A stretch of 20,545 nucleotides of DNA, from the NCBI GenBank assembly GCA_905210905.1, contig CAJLYQ010000036.1:1-20545 (forward strand), in the 5' to 3' direction. The notes under the pieces were generated by a model, which was not told the origin of the DNA, did not search any database, and saw only the letters and a program-made list of their open reading frames with translations. Below are positions 1 to 7,596 of the stretch, piece after piece. The stretch comes from an uncultured Christensenella sp. (GTDB taxonomy: Bacteria; Bacillota; Clostridia; Christensenellales; DTU072). Positions within the stretch are counted from its first letter, which is position 1; the number at the start of each line of letters is the position of its first letter. Made by a program: the position numbers and the translations under genes.

Positions 1-6
1 GATAAT

Positions 7-35
7 ATAATATCATTATTTTTTTTCTATGTCAA
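7..35 (-). promoter_or_regulatory. Sigma-A promoter pointing out of the left edge
   Basis: On the minus strand a perfect -35 TTGACA (30-35) is followed by a 17-base spacer and a -10 TATTAT (7-12). The start of transcription would fall at about base 1, so the promoter serves a gene beyond the window. It lies downstream of the dacF terminator-like hairpin, consistent with a new transcription unit. The assignment rests on consensus match alone. Confidence 0.6.
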
Positions 36-77
36 ACGTGTCCGACGGCATGTACGGAAGGAATAAACCTTATAATA

Positions 78-113
78 AGTAAAAGCGGCAACCCGAAAAC
101 GAATAGCCGCTTT
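78..113 (-). terminator. Weak intrinsic terminator after dacF
   Basis: Arms AAAGCGGC (82-89) and GCCGCTTT (106-113) form an 8-bp stem with a 16-base loop. On the minus strand the stem runs into four T's and then AT-rich sequence. It lies 13 bases past the dacF stop codon. The long loop and short T-run make it a weak terminator. Confidence 0.45.
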
Positions 114-125
114 GAAAAAATCGTT

Positions 126-1289
126 TTATTTACCGAAAAACCGATTTCTTATCAGTTTTTTAAGATAATCGCCGAAAGAAAGTTTTTCGATTTCGGTTTT
201 CGTGATCAGATTTGCCGTTGCTACGACGTTTCCGTTTTCGTCTTTAAGCGATATCTCTCCGATTTTACTCCCCGCTTTCAGCGGCGCTTTAAGCCCGTCG
301 AAAACCGTCGCTTCGGGGGTGTAAACGTTTTTGTTTTTAGCGGTAAAACATTTAAGATCCGAGTCGCAATATACTTCGACGTTCGTGTTTTTCGCTTGTT
401 TTATATCTCCGAGTTCGCACGGCAAAACTTCGTTTTTTCGTACGAAAACTTTAGTTTCGTAGTTTGCAAACGCATATTTAATAAGTTCGGAAACTTTGCG
501 GAACCGCGCCTTGCTGTCCGTTCCGCCGAGTAGCGTTGCGATTACTCTCGTGTCACCCGATTTTGCCGTTGCGGAAAGACAGAATCCGGCGTCGTTGGTA
601 AAACCGGTTTTTCCGCCGTCACATTCGTTCATTATGCGGATAAGTTTGTTCGTGTTCACGATTTCGGTAACTCTTCCGTCGGGATGCTCGAAGTTTTCCA
701 TCCAGATTCGAGAATATTCGTAGTATTTCGGGTGCGTCAATACTTTACGCATCATTGTGGTTACGTCGCGCGCCGTGGAATATTGCTCTCCGCTGTTTGG
801 AAGTCCGGTTGCGTTGCAAAACAAGGTGTTGTTCATACCGATTTCTTTTGCGTATGCGTTCATTTTTGTAACGAAACTTTCGATATTTCCGCTAATTCGT
901 TCCCCTATTGCGGTTGCGGCGTCGTTTGCGCTGCAAACGATGATACCTTTTAGCAAGTCGGATACTTTATACTCTTCGCCTGCGTCGAGAAACAGTTGCG
1001 AACCGCCCATTCCGGCGGCATAATCGGATATTCGTACGTTTTCGTCAATAGACAATCTTCCGTTTTCGATTTCGTCGAAAGCGATTGCGAGCGTCATAAT
1101 TTTAACCATACTTGCTATCGGATATTTTTCGTCGGCGTTTTCTTCGGTTATTACCGTACCGGTGTCGTAATCCATAAGAAAAACCGATCTGTATTGCGGT
1201 TTTTCAGCGGCAAATGCGGTAATTCCTATAGGTATCGAACAAGAAACAGCAACGATAACGGCTATCAAGACGATAATTGTTTTTTTCAT
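126..1289 (-). CDS. dacF: D-alanyl-D-alanine carboxypeptidase, DacF-like (peptidase S11)
   Basis: This is a low-molecular-weight penicillin-binding protein that trims the terminal D-Ala from peptidoglycan stem peptides at the outer face of the membrane. The 387-residue product starts with a signal peptide (about 1-28, ending AFA-A). It then shows the three S11 active-site motifs: S60-M-V-K63, S120-A-N122 and K227-T-G229. The C-terminal part (about 280-370) fits the PBP5 C-terminal beta domain, and the last 18 residues are a basic amphipathic tail suited to membrane anchoring. The start is ATG with an AAAGGAG site 9 bases upstream. In Bacillus dacF precedes spoIIAA; here it lies at the other end of the cluster, 54 bases past a SpoIIM-like gene. 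The family is certain. The DacF subtype is inferred from the sporulation context, and a vegetative DacA role is possible. Confidence 0.88.
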   Translation of the reverse strand: MKKTIIVLIAVIVAVSCSIPIGITAFAAEKPQYRSVFLMDYDTGTVITEENADEKYPIASMVKIMTLAIAFDEIENGRLSIDENVRISDYAAGMGGSQLFLDAGEEYKVSDLLKGIIVCSANDAATAIGERISGNIESFVTKMNAYAKEIGMNNTLFCNATGLPNSGEQYSTARDVTTMMRKVLTHPKYYEYSRIWMENFEHPDGRVTEIVNTNKLIRIMNECDGGKTGFTNDAGFCLSATAKSGDTRVIATLLGGTDSKARFRKVSELIKYAFANYETKVFVRKNEVLPCELGDIKQAKNTNVEVYCDSDLKCFTAKNKNVYTPEATVFDGLKAPLKAGSKIGEISLKDENGNVVATANLITKTEIEKLSFGDYLKKLIRNRFFGK

Positions 1290-1343
1290 AATAAATTTCT
1301 CCTTTGTGTTAGTTTCTTTAACGTACGATTTTTTATTCGCGCA

Positions 1344-1973
1344 TTATGCGCCTAAAATAAGATATGATATCACCGCAACGATATTTGCGTAGACGAAACA
1401 AGGAATTACGCACGTCAGCAAATACAGCATTAAGTATTTTTTCATCGTTTCGAAATATGCTCGATAAGGTGTAAAATAAATAATTTTGTTGCACGGTCGG
1501 TATGCAATCAAATCGCATGTTTTGGCAATAAAGAAAACGATTGACATATAAAAAATGCAAAAAATCGGTAATAAAACAAGCAAAAAAGAAATAAACGCAG
1601 CAACGAATCCGCAGGCAAAAGTTGCGAAAACGTACCGGAAAAACAAAAATGAAATTACCGAAATCGACGGAAAAGCAAGCATAAATAAAAAATAGTTTGC
1701 CGAAAGAATAAATAATACGCCGACGGGAACGCATAAAAATATCAGGAGCAGTAAATTGAATTTAACGAAAGAAAAATCACCGCATTTAATTAAAGCGAAA
1801 ATACAGTTAATTTCGTGTTCGGAATTGTATTTTTTTATGCCGATCAGGGCAAACAGCAATCCCGCTCCGACAAAACACAATCCTATAAGCAACGTCCTTT
1901 TGTTTTGTTTTAGCAAAGAACGGAACGAATCGAACTGAATTTTGGCGGAGCGTTTTATTGTGTTTTTCGACAT
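1344..1973 (-). CDS. Polytopic membrane protein, SpoIIM candidate
   Basis: The 209-residue protein has about five or six membrane segments: one near residues 27-46 after a basic N-terminus, and the rest between about 70 and 160 and at 183-206. No catalytic motif is visible. Length and topology match SpoIIM (about 214 residues in Bacillus), the membrane scaffold of the SpoIIDMP engulfment complex. Its place between spoIVB and dacF, and a sigma-E-like promoter directly upstream, point the same way, since spoIIM belongs to the mother-cell sigma-E regulon. The sequence is too divergent for me to name it firmly. I chose ATG at 1973; a TTG two codons earlier would lie upstream of the predicted transcription start. 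There is no Shine-Dalgarno sequence. The stop codon lies in the loop of a small GCGCA/TGCGC hairpin. Confidence 0.5.
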   Translation of the reverse strand: MSKNTIKRSAKIQFDSFRSLLKQNKRTLLIGLCFVGAGLLFALIGIKKYNSEHEINCIFALIKCGDFSFVKFNLLLLIFLCVPVGVLFILSANYFLFMLAFPSISVISFLFFRYVFATFACGFVAAFISFLLVLLPIFCIFYMSIVFFIAKTCDLIAYRPCNKIIYFTPYRAYFETMKKYLMLYLLTCVIPCFVYANIVAVISYLILGA

Positions 1974-2009
1974 ATTCAATTATATTTTTTACTTTGTTCG
2001 AATATGTCG
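1968..2009. repeat. 10-bp perfect inverted repeat around the SpoIIM-like start
   Basis: Arms CGACATATTC (1968-1977) and GAATATGTCG (2000-2009) are exact reverse complements with 22 bases between them. One arm contains the ATG start codon (1971-1973), the other the sigma-E-like -35 element. A transcript reading in from spoIVB could fold the start codon into a stem; one starting at the local promoter could not. Confidence 0.7.
1979..2008 (-). promoter_or_regulatory. Sigma-E-like promoter of the SpoIIM-like gene
   Basis: On the minus strand GACATATT (2001-2008) matches the sigma-E -35 consensus GKCATATT at seven of eight positions. After a 14-base spacer, AATATAAT (1979-1986) matches the -10 consensus CATACAAT at six of eight. 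The ATG begins 6 bases past the -10 element, so the transcript would have almost no leader. The consensus is that of Bacillus; use in this organism is inferred. Confidence 0.5.
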
Positions 2010-2036
2010 TTATTCGTCGATTATCGGTTTGAAAAG

Positions 2037-3086
2037 TTACTGCACCTCGTTAAGCATCCAGTCGATATACATTCCGTAGCCCGTCGTCGTGTCGTTCGTA
2101 AAAACGTGCGTAACCGCTCCGACGAGTTTACCGTTCTGAATAATCGGAGAACCGCTCATTCCTTGTAATATTCCGCCCGTCGTACTCAAAAGTTTTTTGT
2201 CCGTAACTCGAATTACCATACCCTTTTCGGCAGGTTTTTCCTGCGAATTTGCTTTAATTATATTGATTTCGTATCTTTGAGGCGGATTATCGTTTATCGA
2301 AGTAACTATATACGCCGTTCCGGGAGTAACTTCGTTTTTCGTGCCTATTTCGATTTTAGGATTGTCGGAATAGTAGTCTTTTTCGGTGATTTTTCCGAAA
2401 ATGCCGCAAAAACGGTTTTTGGTAATCGTTCCTATATTGTGTTCCGATACGTTGATTTTACCCGTAAGTTCTCCCGCCGCGTCCGCGGTTGCTTTTTTAT
2501 AACCCGTAATTTCGCATCGATAAACCGTGCCTTGGTCGTAAATATCGGTATTCATAAACGAATCGGCAATCGTGTGTCCGAGCGCGCCGTATTTTCCGTC
2601 GGACTTAACGAAAGTGACCGTTCCTATGCCGGCAACGTTATCGCGCAGGGATAGTCCGATTTTTCTCGTGCCGTGCACCGCGTCGATTTCCGGCGAGACG
2701 GTTAAAGCGATTTTGTCGTCGCGGCGTTTAACCGTCAGTAGCACGTCTTGCGTCGAATTTTCTATGATTTCGCTTAATTGTTCTATATTTTGCAACTTAT
2801 TTCCGTTTGCCGCAATTAAAACATCCCCTTTTTTAACGCCTGATTTTAACGCCGGTGAAAAACTTCCTTTATTTGAAGTGGTTACGTTGACGAACTCGTG
2901 AACAACCAGGCCGTCGCTGTTTGCGATTATTCCTATCGGCGTTCCGCCGAGATATACTTTTTCGTCGGCGTTTTCAGCGTATGCGTATGCCGGAGAGATA
3001 AAAGAAATTCCTGCGGCAAAAGCAAAAATTAAAATCGTTGCCGCAAGAAAGACAGTAATAAAAATCTTTTTAATTGTTTTTGTCAT
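2037..3086 (-). CDS. spoIVB: SpoIVB peptidase (S55), sigma-K checkpoint protease
   Basis: SpoIVB is a forespore serine peptidase secreted into the intermembrane space, where it cleaves SpoIVFA and so triggers pro-sigma-K processing. The 349-residue product has an N-terminal membrane anchor (about 8-35), a PDZ domain (about 60-125) and the S55 peptidase domain. The triad can be placed by motif and spacing: H171 in ALGHT, D296 in RVTD, and S311 in GMSGSP. The 15-residue Asp-Ser and 140-residue His-Ser distances fit the Bacillus enzyme (15 and 142). I chose ATG at 3086, which has a GGAG site about 5 bases upstream; a TTG eight codons earlier has no ribosome site. It follows recN after 94 bases, the usual clostridial order, but spo0A, its common downstream neighbour, is absent here. 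Confidence 0.95.
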   Translation of the reverse strand: MTKTIKKIFITVFLAATILIFAFAAGISFISPAYAYAENADEKVYLGGTPIGIIANSDGLVVHEFVNVTTSNKGSFSPALKSGVKKGDVLIAANGNKLQNIEQLSEIIENSTQDVLLTVKRRDDKIALTVSPEIDAVHGTRKIGLSLRDNVAGIGTVTFVKSDGKYGALGHTIADSFMNTDIYDQGTVYRCEITGYKKATADAAGELTGKINVSEHNIGTITKNRFCGIFGKITEKDYYSDNPKIEIGTKNEVTPGTAYIVTSINDNPPQRYEINIIKANSQEKPAEKGMVIRVTDKKLLSTTGGILQGMSGSPIIQNGKLVGAVTHVFTNDTTTGYGMYIDWMLNEVQ

Positions 3087-3180
3087 ATTGCTCCTGTTTT
3101 TTATGCTCAAGTTTTAGTTTGAGTTGCGGAAAGGATAATATGACCCTTATATTTGTTAAAAAATGGTATTATTCGACGCT

Positions 3181-4881
3181 TTATTTTGATTTTTTATATG
3201 CGTCGGACTGTTGTTTCAGTTCTTTTGCGCTGGATAAACCGCTGTCGCTGTTCTCCACGGCACCCGTAAGACGCATTATTTCCTTATATACTTCGTTTTC
3301 CGTCAGTTCCCTTAAGAAAGTTAGCGTTTTATCGCCTACCACTTTCTTTTCGATAAGGTAGTTAATGTCACCCATCGAGCATAATTGCGGCAAATGCGTG
3401 ATAGCGATTACTTGACGAGAACGCGCAATATCGTAGAGTTTTTCCGCAACGACTTTGGCGATAACGCCGCTTATCCCGGTGTCAATTTCGTCGAATATAA
3501 GCGTGTCGACGTCGTCGGTTTCCGCAATTACGTTTTTTACGGCAAGCATAAATCTGCTCATTTCGCCGCCGCTTGCGATTTTTGCAAGCGGTTTTACGGG
3601 TTCGCCAAGGTTGGGCGAAAGCATAAATTCAAGGCTTTCCGCTCCGGATTGATTAAGGTTTTTTAGTATATTTTCTTCGTCAAAATCAAAATTGACTTCA
3701 AAAACCGCATTTTTCATACCTAGTTCGTTAAGATTGCCGGTGATCGCTTTACAAAACTTCTTTGCGGTTTTCAGTCGTTTTTCGTGAAGTTTTTTTGCGT
3801 AATCGATAAGAATTTCTTCCGCTTTTCGTTTTTCTTTATTAAGTTTGTCGAATTCCTGTTCGCTGTTCGTAAGGAATTCAAGCCTTTGTTCCGCTTTTTG
3901 TTTGAACGCTTCCACGTCTTCGTACGTTTTTCCGTACTTTTTCTTTATCAAGCGGATTTCTTCCATTCGCCTTTCGATTTTTTCGACGTCTATCGAAGAT
4001 ATATCCGAGCCGTTGCATTTTTCGTAAACAGTATCGGCGACGTCGTTTATTTCTATTTCCGCCGAATCGAGCCTGTCTATTAAATCGTTAAGACTTTCGT
4101 CGTACGCAGCGGCGGTTTTCAGCGCAGAGATTGCGTTGGATAAAAGCGAAGTGCAACCTATTCCGTTGTCGCCCGACAAAGCGTTGTAAGCGCCGCTGAG
4201 AGAAGAAAAGATTTTTTGCGCGTTGTAAAAAAGCGTACGATCTTTTTTAAGATTTTCTTCTTCGTCCTTTTCCCAAGCGGCTTTATTTATCTCGTCTATC
4301 TGAAAAGAGAGTATCTCGATTTCTCTTTCTCGTTCTTCTGCGGACGGCAAGTGTGATAAATTATCGAGAATTTTATAATAATTGGATAGCGAAGTGCGAT
4401 AATTTGCAATAATATTGCTGATTGATGGGTCAAATCGATCCAAAATCTTAATATGCTCGGATACGCGCATAAGGGACTGATGTTCGTTTTGCGTGTGCGT
4501 GTCGACTAGTAAAGAAACCACTTTTCTAAGCAAAGACAGGTTTACAATGCGCCTGTTTATTCGACATTCCGATCGATCGGCGGTCATCGTTCTCGAAACG
4601 ATAACGCTGTCGTCTTCGCCTTGAATATCGTATTCGGTGAGTATTGAATTTACTTCGTCGTAATTTTTTACGTCGGAAAAAACGACTTCGACTTTTGCCG
4701 TAGTTTCGCCGTAGCGGATAAGTGATCTGTCTGCCCTATCCCCCAATACGAAGTTAATCGAATCGATAATAATAGATTTACCCGCACCCGTTTCACCGCT
4801 AAGAATGTTTAACCCTTTTTTGAATTCCAGATTCAGTTCGCGGATGAGCGCGATATTTTTTACCGACAAATACGATATCAT
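3181..4881 (-). CDS. recN: DNA repair protein RecN
   Basis: RecN is an SMC-like ATPase that gathers at double-strand breaks and supports recombinational repair. The 566-residue length is normal. The protein opens with an ABC-type ATPase half with Walker A GETGAGKS (29-36). A long charged coiled-coil middle (about 150-400) follows. It closes with the signature SGGEMS (437-442), Walker B LIFDEIDTG (about 461-469) and the switch histidine in ITHLPQ. The ATG overlaps the argR stop codon as ATGA (4878-4881), so translation is coupled to argR and both should share the promoter at 5358-5386. The argR-recN pair is conserved across Firmicutes. Confidence 0.97.
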   Translation of the reverse strand: MISYLSVKNIALIRELNLEFKKGLNILSGETGAGKSIIIDSINFVLGDRADRSLIRYGETTAKVEVVFSDVKNYDEVNSILTEYDIQGEDDSVIVSRTMTADRSECRINRRIVNLSLLRKVVSLLVDTHTQNEHQSLMRVSEHIKILDRFDPSISNIIANYRTSLSNYYKILDNLSHLPSAEEREREIEILSFQIDEINKAAWEKDEEENLKKDRTLFYNAQKIFSSLSGAYNALSGDNGIGCTSLLSNAISALKTAAAYDESLNDLIDRLDSAEIEINDVADTVYEKCNGSDISSIDVEKIERRMEEIRLIKKKYGKTYEDVEAFKQKAEQRLEFLTNSEQEFDKLNKEKRKAEEILIDYAKKLHEKRLKTAKKFCKAITGNLNELGMKNAVFEVNFDFDEENILKNLNQSGAESLEFMLSPNLGEPVKPLAKIASGGEMSRFMLAVKNVIAETDDVDTLIFDEIDTGISGVIAKVVAEKLYDIARSRQVIAITHLPQLCSMGDINYLIEKKVVGDKTLTFLRELTENEVYKEIMRLTGAVENSDSGLSSAKELKQQSDAYKKSK

Positions 4882-5327
4882 ACCAGGTACTCCTTAAGCG
4901 TGTCCATAATATAAGGAACGTTGTCTATCGATTTTGCTATAATTAAAATTGTATCGTCTCCCGAAATCGTGCCGAGTATTTCGGACATATGTAATTTATC
5001 AAGGAAAAACGCCGCGCCGTTTGCGCTTCCTTCGCTCGTTTTTATTACAATAAGATTAAGCGAACTATCTATCGAAATTACGCTTTCTTTGAATATATTA
5101 GCGATTTTGTTGCCGATTGCCGGTTTGGGCGTGTCGAATGCATATTTAAATTTTCTCGTTTTCCCCGCAATTTTAACCAAACCGAGTTCGTTTATATCTC
5201 TGGAAACCGTTGCTTGCGTGGTGCTGAAACCGCGTAATCTGAGTTCTTCGGTAAGTTCTTCCTGGGTTGCTATTTCTTTTGCTTCGATAATGTCTTTAAT
5301 TGCGTTTTGTCTTGTATTTCTTTTCAT
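4878..5327 (-). CDS. argR: Arginine repressor ArgR/AhrC
   Basis: ArgR is a hexameric arginine-sensing transcription factor that represses arginine biosynthesis genes and can activate catabolic ones. The 149-residue product has the usual two domains. The first is an N-terminal winged helix with QATVSRDI at about 38-45. The second is a C-terminal oligomerisation and arginine-binding domain that includes the GTISGDDTIL stretch near residues 118-127. The ATG has a modest AAAGG site about 8 bases upstream. A good sigma-A promoter lies 30 bases before it, after tlyA. I found no clear ARG box with two matching half sites in the promoter region, so autoregulation is not shown. Confidence 0.96.
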   Translation of the reverse strand: MKRNTRQNAIKDIIEAKEIATQEELTEELRLRGFSTTQATVSRDINELGLVKIAGKTRKFKYAFDTPKPAIGNKIANIFKESVISIDSSLNLIVIKTSEGSANGAAFFLDKLHMSEILGTISGDDTILIIAKSIDNVPYIMDTLKEYLV

Positions 5328-5357
5328 TTATATACCTTTTATTGTTTGTTTTCTAAA

Positions 5358-5386
5358 ATTATACATCTAAAATACCGTTTATGCAA
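5358..5386 (-). promoter_or_regulatory. Sigma-A promoter for argR-recN
   Basis: On the minus strand TTGCAT (5381-5386), a 17-base spacer and a perfect -10 TATAAT (5358-5363) lie between the tlyA stop codon and argR. The start of transcription would fall near 5351, giving a leader of about 24 bases that includes the argR ribosome site. No terminator separates it from tlyA, so it is probably an internal promoter. Confidence 0.6.
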
Positions 5387-5400
5387 TCGGAATGAATATT

Positions 5401-6117
5401 TTATTTCGACAAATATATTAAATATTCTTGATTTTTATCGGTAAACGGGTGCGGGGCGGGAGTTATGCCTTTAAATCTGTATCCTATGTTTTCGGCAAAA
5501 AGACGAATTTCGGAAACAATTTTATTCCTGACTTTTTCGTCGCGTATTATTCCGCTTTTCGGGATACGTTTGCTATTGAGTTCGAATTGCGGTTTTATAA
5601 GGAATATCGCTTCGCCGCCCTCGGATAAAACGTTATATGCCGGCAATAAAATATATTTCAGGCTGATAAAACTTAAATCTCCCGTAATCAGGTTTATTTC
5701 GTCCGCAAAATTAGTTTTTTCGATATATCTTGCGTTGGTTCTGTCAACGACAACTACCTTTTCGTCGTTTTTTAATCTATCAGGCAAAGCGCATTCGCCG
5801 ATGTCGAGAGCATAGACCTTTTTGGCGCCGTTATTCAGCAGAACGTCGGTAAAACCGCCGTTCGCCGCCCCTAGGTCAAGACAAATTTTATCTTTTGCGT
5901 TCGCATTGAAGTCGGTAAACGCTTTTTTCAGTTTTACCGACGCTACGCTCGCGTCGTAATCTTCGGTAATTTTTACGATATCTTCTTCCGACACGTTTGT
6001 CGCGGGTTTTTGGACGGTTTGACCGTTAACCGTTACGTTACCCATTTCAATTAAATTCTTTGCTCTTGTGCGAGTTTCGGTCAGTTTTTTTTCGGTAAGG
6101 TATAAATCTAATCTCAT
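5401..6117 (-). CDS. tlyA: TlyA-family rRNA 2'-O-methyltransferase, divergent
   Basis: TlyA proteins join an S4 RNA-binding domain to an FtsJ/RrmJ-like methyltransferase and methylate ribosomal RNA. The 238-residue product is shorter than the usual 260-275. It shows S4 at about 1-60 and the SAM loop DLGAANGGFTD at 81-91. DRTNAR (125-130), GDLSFISL (146-153) and LIKPQFE (173-179) follow. Candidate catalytic residues K62 or K64, D147, K175 and E231 remain. The usual YVSRGG..KL linker motif reads YDASVASVKL (54-63), and the GYGQL segment after the second strand is also replaced. The ATG overlaps the stop of the upstream gene as ATGA (6114-6117). Family membership is secure. Whether the methylation target is the standard one is open. 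Confidence 0.88.
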   Translation of the reverse strand: MRLDLYLTEKKLTETRTRAKNLIEMGNVTVNGQTVQKPATNVSEEDIVKITEDYDASVASVKLKKAFTDFNANAKDKICLDLGAANGGFTDVLLNNGAKKVYALDIGECALPDRLKNDEKVVVVDRTNARYIEKTNFADEINLITGDLSFISLKYILLPAYNVLSEGGEAIFLIKPQFELNSKRIPKSGIIRDEKVRNKIVSEIRLFAENIGYRFKGITPAPHPFTDKNQEYLIYLSK

Positions 6118-6710
6118 TTTGCTTTTTTTATTCTTATAATGCTTAATATTTTGCCGGCAAAAAGCATTACCTCTTTTGATTTTTTTATTGCGATTTTCTT
6201 AAAAAACGCCTTTCCGCCGACCGTAATCGCCGCAACGATACTGCTTGTAAGTATGTTAAACAGGTAATCGTTCGGGTTGTTTGCAGCAAACATTATAACT
6301 ATTGCCGCAGAGCAAGCGCCGCTTATGATGCCGCACATATCGCCTATCACGTCTGCGCAGATGTTGGATACTTTTTCGGCGTTTTTTACAAGTTTTATCG
6401 CTTCGGTTGCGCCTTTTACGTTCATATTTGCCGCTAAAAACAACGACGCAACGTCGCTTGAAGTCGCCGCAACGCCGATCGTATCGAAAACGATGCTTAT
6501 TAAAACGAGCAACGTCAGCATTAAAAGCGACACTACGACGTTTGATTTGCTCGAAAGAATTTCCGTAATAAAACTTACGAGCAACGATAAAGCGAACGTC
6601 ACAACCGTAATTTTAATCGTCCACTTAGTCCCGTCGGATAACTTCGTCTTGTTCTTTTTTACGGCAATAATCGGCTTATCTGCGATATTTTTTCTTTTAT
6701 TTTTCGGCAT
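6114..6710 (-). CDS. Small membrane protein with DUF21/CNNM-like features
   Basis: The 198-residue protein has a basic N-terminus of about 30 residues and four likely membrane segments (32-50, 58-80, 122-143, 150-168). Between segments two and three, KGATEAIKLVKNAEKVSN and the residues after it resemble the DUF21 core of CNNM/CorB magnesium transporters, where small residues precede a KAL.L...P.R pattern. The C-terminal GGKAFFKKIAIKKSKEVM recalls the GEILPK.LA....E region. The CBS pair and CorC domain of full transporters are absent. The family link is tentative and no transport function is shown. It lies between ispA and tlyA, where many Clostridia carry dxs. The ATG has no visible Shine-Dalgarno sequence, and it overlaps tlyA by 4 bases. 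Confidence 0.6.
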   Translation of the reverse strand: MPKNKRKNIADKPIIAVKKNKTKLSDGTKWTIKITVVTFALSLLVSFITEILSSKSNVVVSLLMLTLLVLISIVFDTIGVAATSSDVASLFLAANMNVKGATEAIKLVKNAEKVSNICADVIGDMCGIISGACSAAIVIMFAANNPNDYLFNILTSSIVAAITVGGKAFFKKIAIKKSKEVMLFAGKILSIIRIKKAK

Positions 6711-6780
6711 AAAAATTTATCGGAATTGTTAAAAACTCCATAATAACTTATATGCCGAATATATCTTTCTATTACAATTT

Positions 6781-7596
6781 TTAATATACTCTTTGGCTGA
6801 GTTTTTCGTTATATTCAAGCAGTTCTTTAGCGTTTTCAAATTTCGATAACGCTTTGTCGGCGGTTTGGGTTGCGCGCAGAAGAATATTTTTTGCTTTTTC
6901 TTCTCCGGATATGGTTACGAACGACATTTTTTCGCCTTTATCTTTATCCAGCAAATCGTCCGCCGCCTGAAAAGCAAGACCGAGAGCCTTAGCGTAGGTC
7001 GAAAGCGCAGTTCTTTTTTCGTTATCGAACGCTAAATAAGACGGAGCAACTACCGCCGCATAAATAAGTGCGCCCGTTTTTTTAAGGCAAATATCGGTGT
7101 AATCATCTTCGTCCGGGGTTTTTATGGTAAATTCTTTGGATTGTCCGCCGATCATACCGTTTATTCCGGCGCACGAAGCGATAATTTTTGCCCCTAATGC
7201 GTAGTCCTGATTTTTTGCGACTGCGTCGAACAAAAGTTCGTAGGTTGCGTTAAGTAAAGCGTCTCCTGCGAGCAGGGCTATCGATTCGCCAAATTTTTTG
7301 TGTACGGTGGGTTTTCCGCGTCGATAATCGTCGTTGTCCATACACGGCAAATCGTCGTGAATAAGGCTATAAGTATGTAAAAATTCTATTGCCAGCGCAT
7401 ACGGAAGAATTCGTTCTTCGCTTAAGCCTAAAAATTTACCGCTTAAAAAGCACAAAGTCGGTCTTACCCTTTTTCCGCCTCCGAATAAAGCGTACTTTAC
7501 GGCATCCTTTAACTCCGAAGGAGAATCCGAAAACTTCGATTTATAGGCTAATTCGAGTTGTTCGTCGAAATAAGCGACGAATTCGTTATTGTTCAT
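6781..7596 (-). CDS. ispA: Polyprenyl synthetase, farnesyl diphosphate synthase type
   Basis: The enzyme condenses isopentenyl diphosphate with allylic diphosphates to make farnesyl or geranyl diphosphate, feeding undecaprenyl phosphate and quinone synthesis. The 271-residue product has the GGGKRVRP region (39-46) and the first Asp-rich motif DDLPCMDNDD (81-90), with the spacing of bacterial short-chain synthases. GKPTVHKKFG (94-103), GGQSKEF (150-156) and the second Asp-rich motif DDLLD (213-217) follow. It is some 20 residues shorter than typical members, and much of the gap falls just after the second motif, where the usual GKP(V)GSD stretch is missing. The start lies 11 bases inside xseB, with a GGAGA site 7 bases upstream. 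The xseA-xseB-ispA order is standard. Confidence 0.93.
   Translation of the reverse strand: MNNNEFVAYFDEQLELAYKSKFSDSPSELKDAVKYALFGGGKRVRPTLCFLSGKFLGLSEERILPYALAIEFLHTYSLIHDDLPCMDNDDYRRGKPTVHKKFGESIALLAGDALLNATYELLFDAVAKNQDYALGAKIIASCAGINGMIGGQSKEFTIKTPDEDDYTDICLKKTGALIYAAVVAPSYLAFDNEKRTALSTYAKALGLAFQAADDLLDKDKGEKMSFVTISGEEKAKNILLRATQTADKALSKFENAKELLEYNEKLSQRVY

Noticed and set aside
1339..1351. GCGCA-TTA-TGCGC hairpin at the end of the SpoIIM-like gene
   Set aside because: Short 5-bp stem with no T-run on the minus strand; not a credible terminator.
2277..2654. Long open frames on the plus strand opposite spoIVB, spoIIIAE, recN and others
   Set aside because: They are Phe-, Arg- and Cys-rich mirror frames of well-identified genes, with no family likeness.
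3136..3166. Possible sigma-G promoter for spoIVB: CATATTA -10 with CCATT 19 bases upstream
   Set aside because: The -10 is a good match but the -35 is poor and the spacing slightly long. A better -35 (GAATA) is too far away. Not strong enough to list.
5381..5400. Possible ARG box upstream of argR
   Set aside because: One half resembles ATGAATA but the second half site does not match, so the operator is not supported.
6711..6780. Promoter in the 70-base gap before the DUF21-like gene
   Set aside because: TTGTAA with CATATA at 17 bases matches only four of six at each hexamer, expected by chance in AT-rich DNA.
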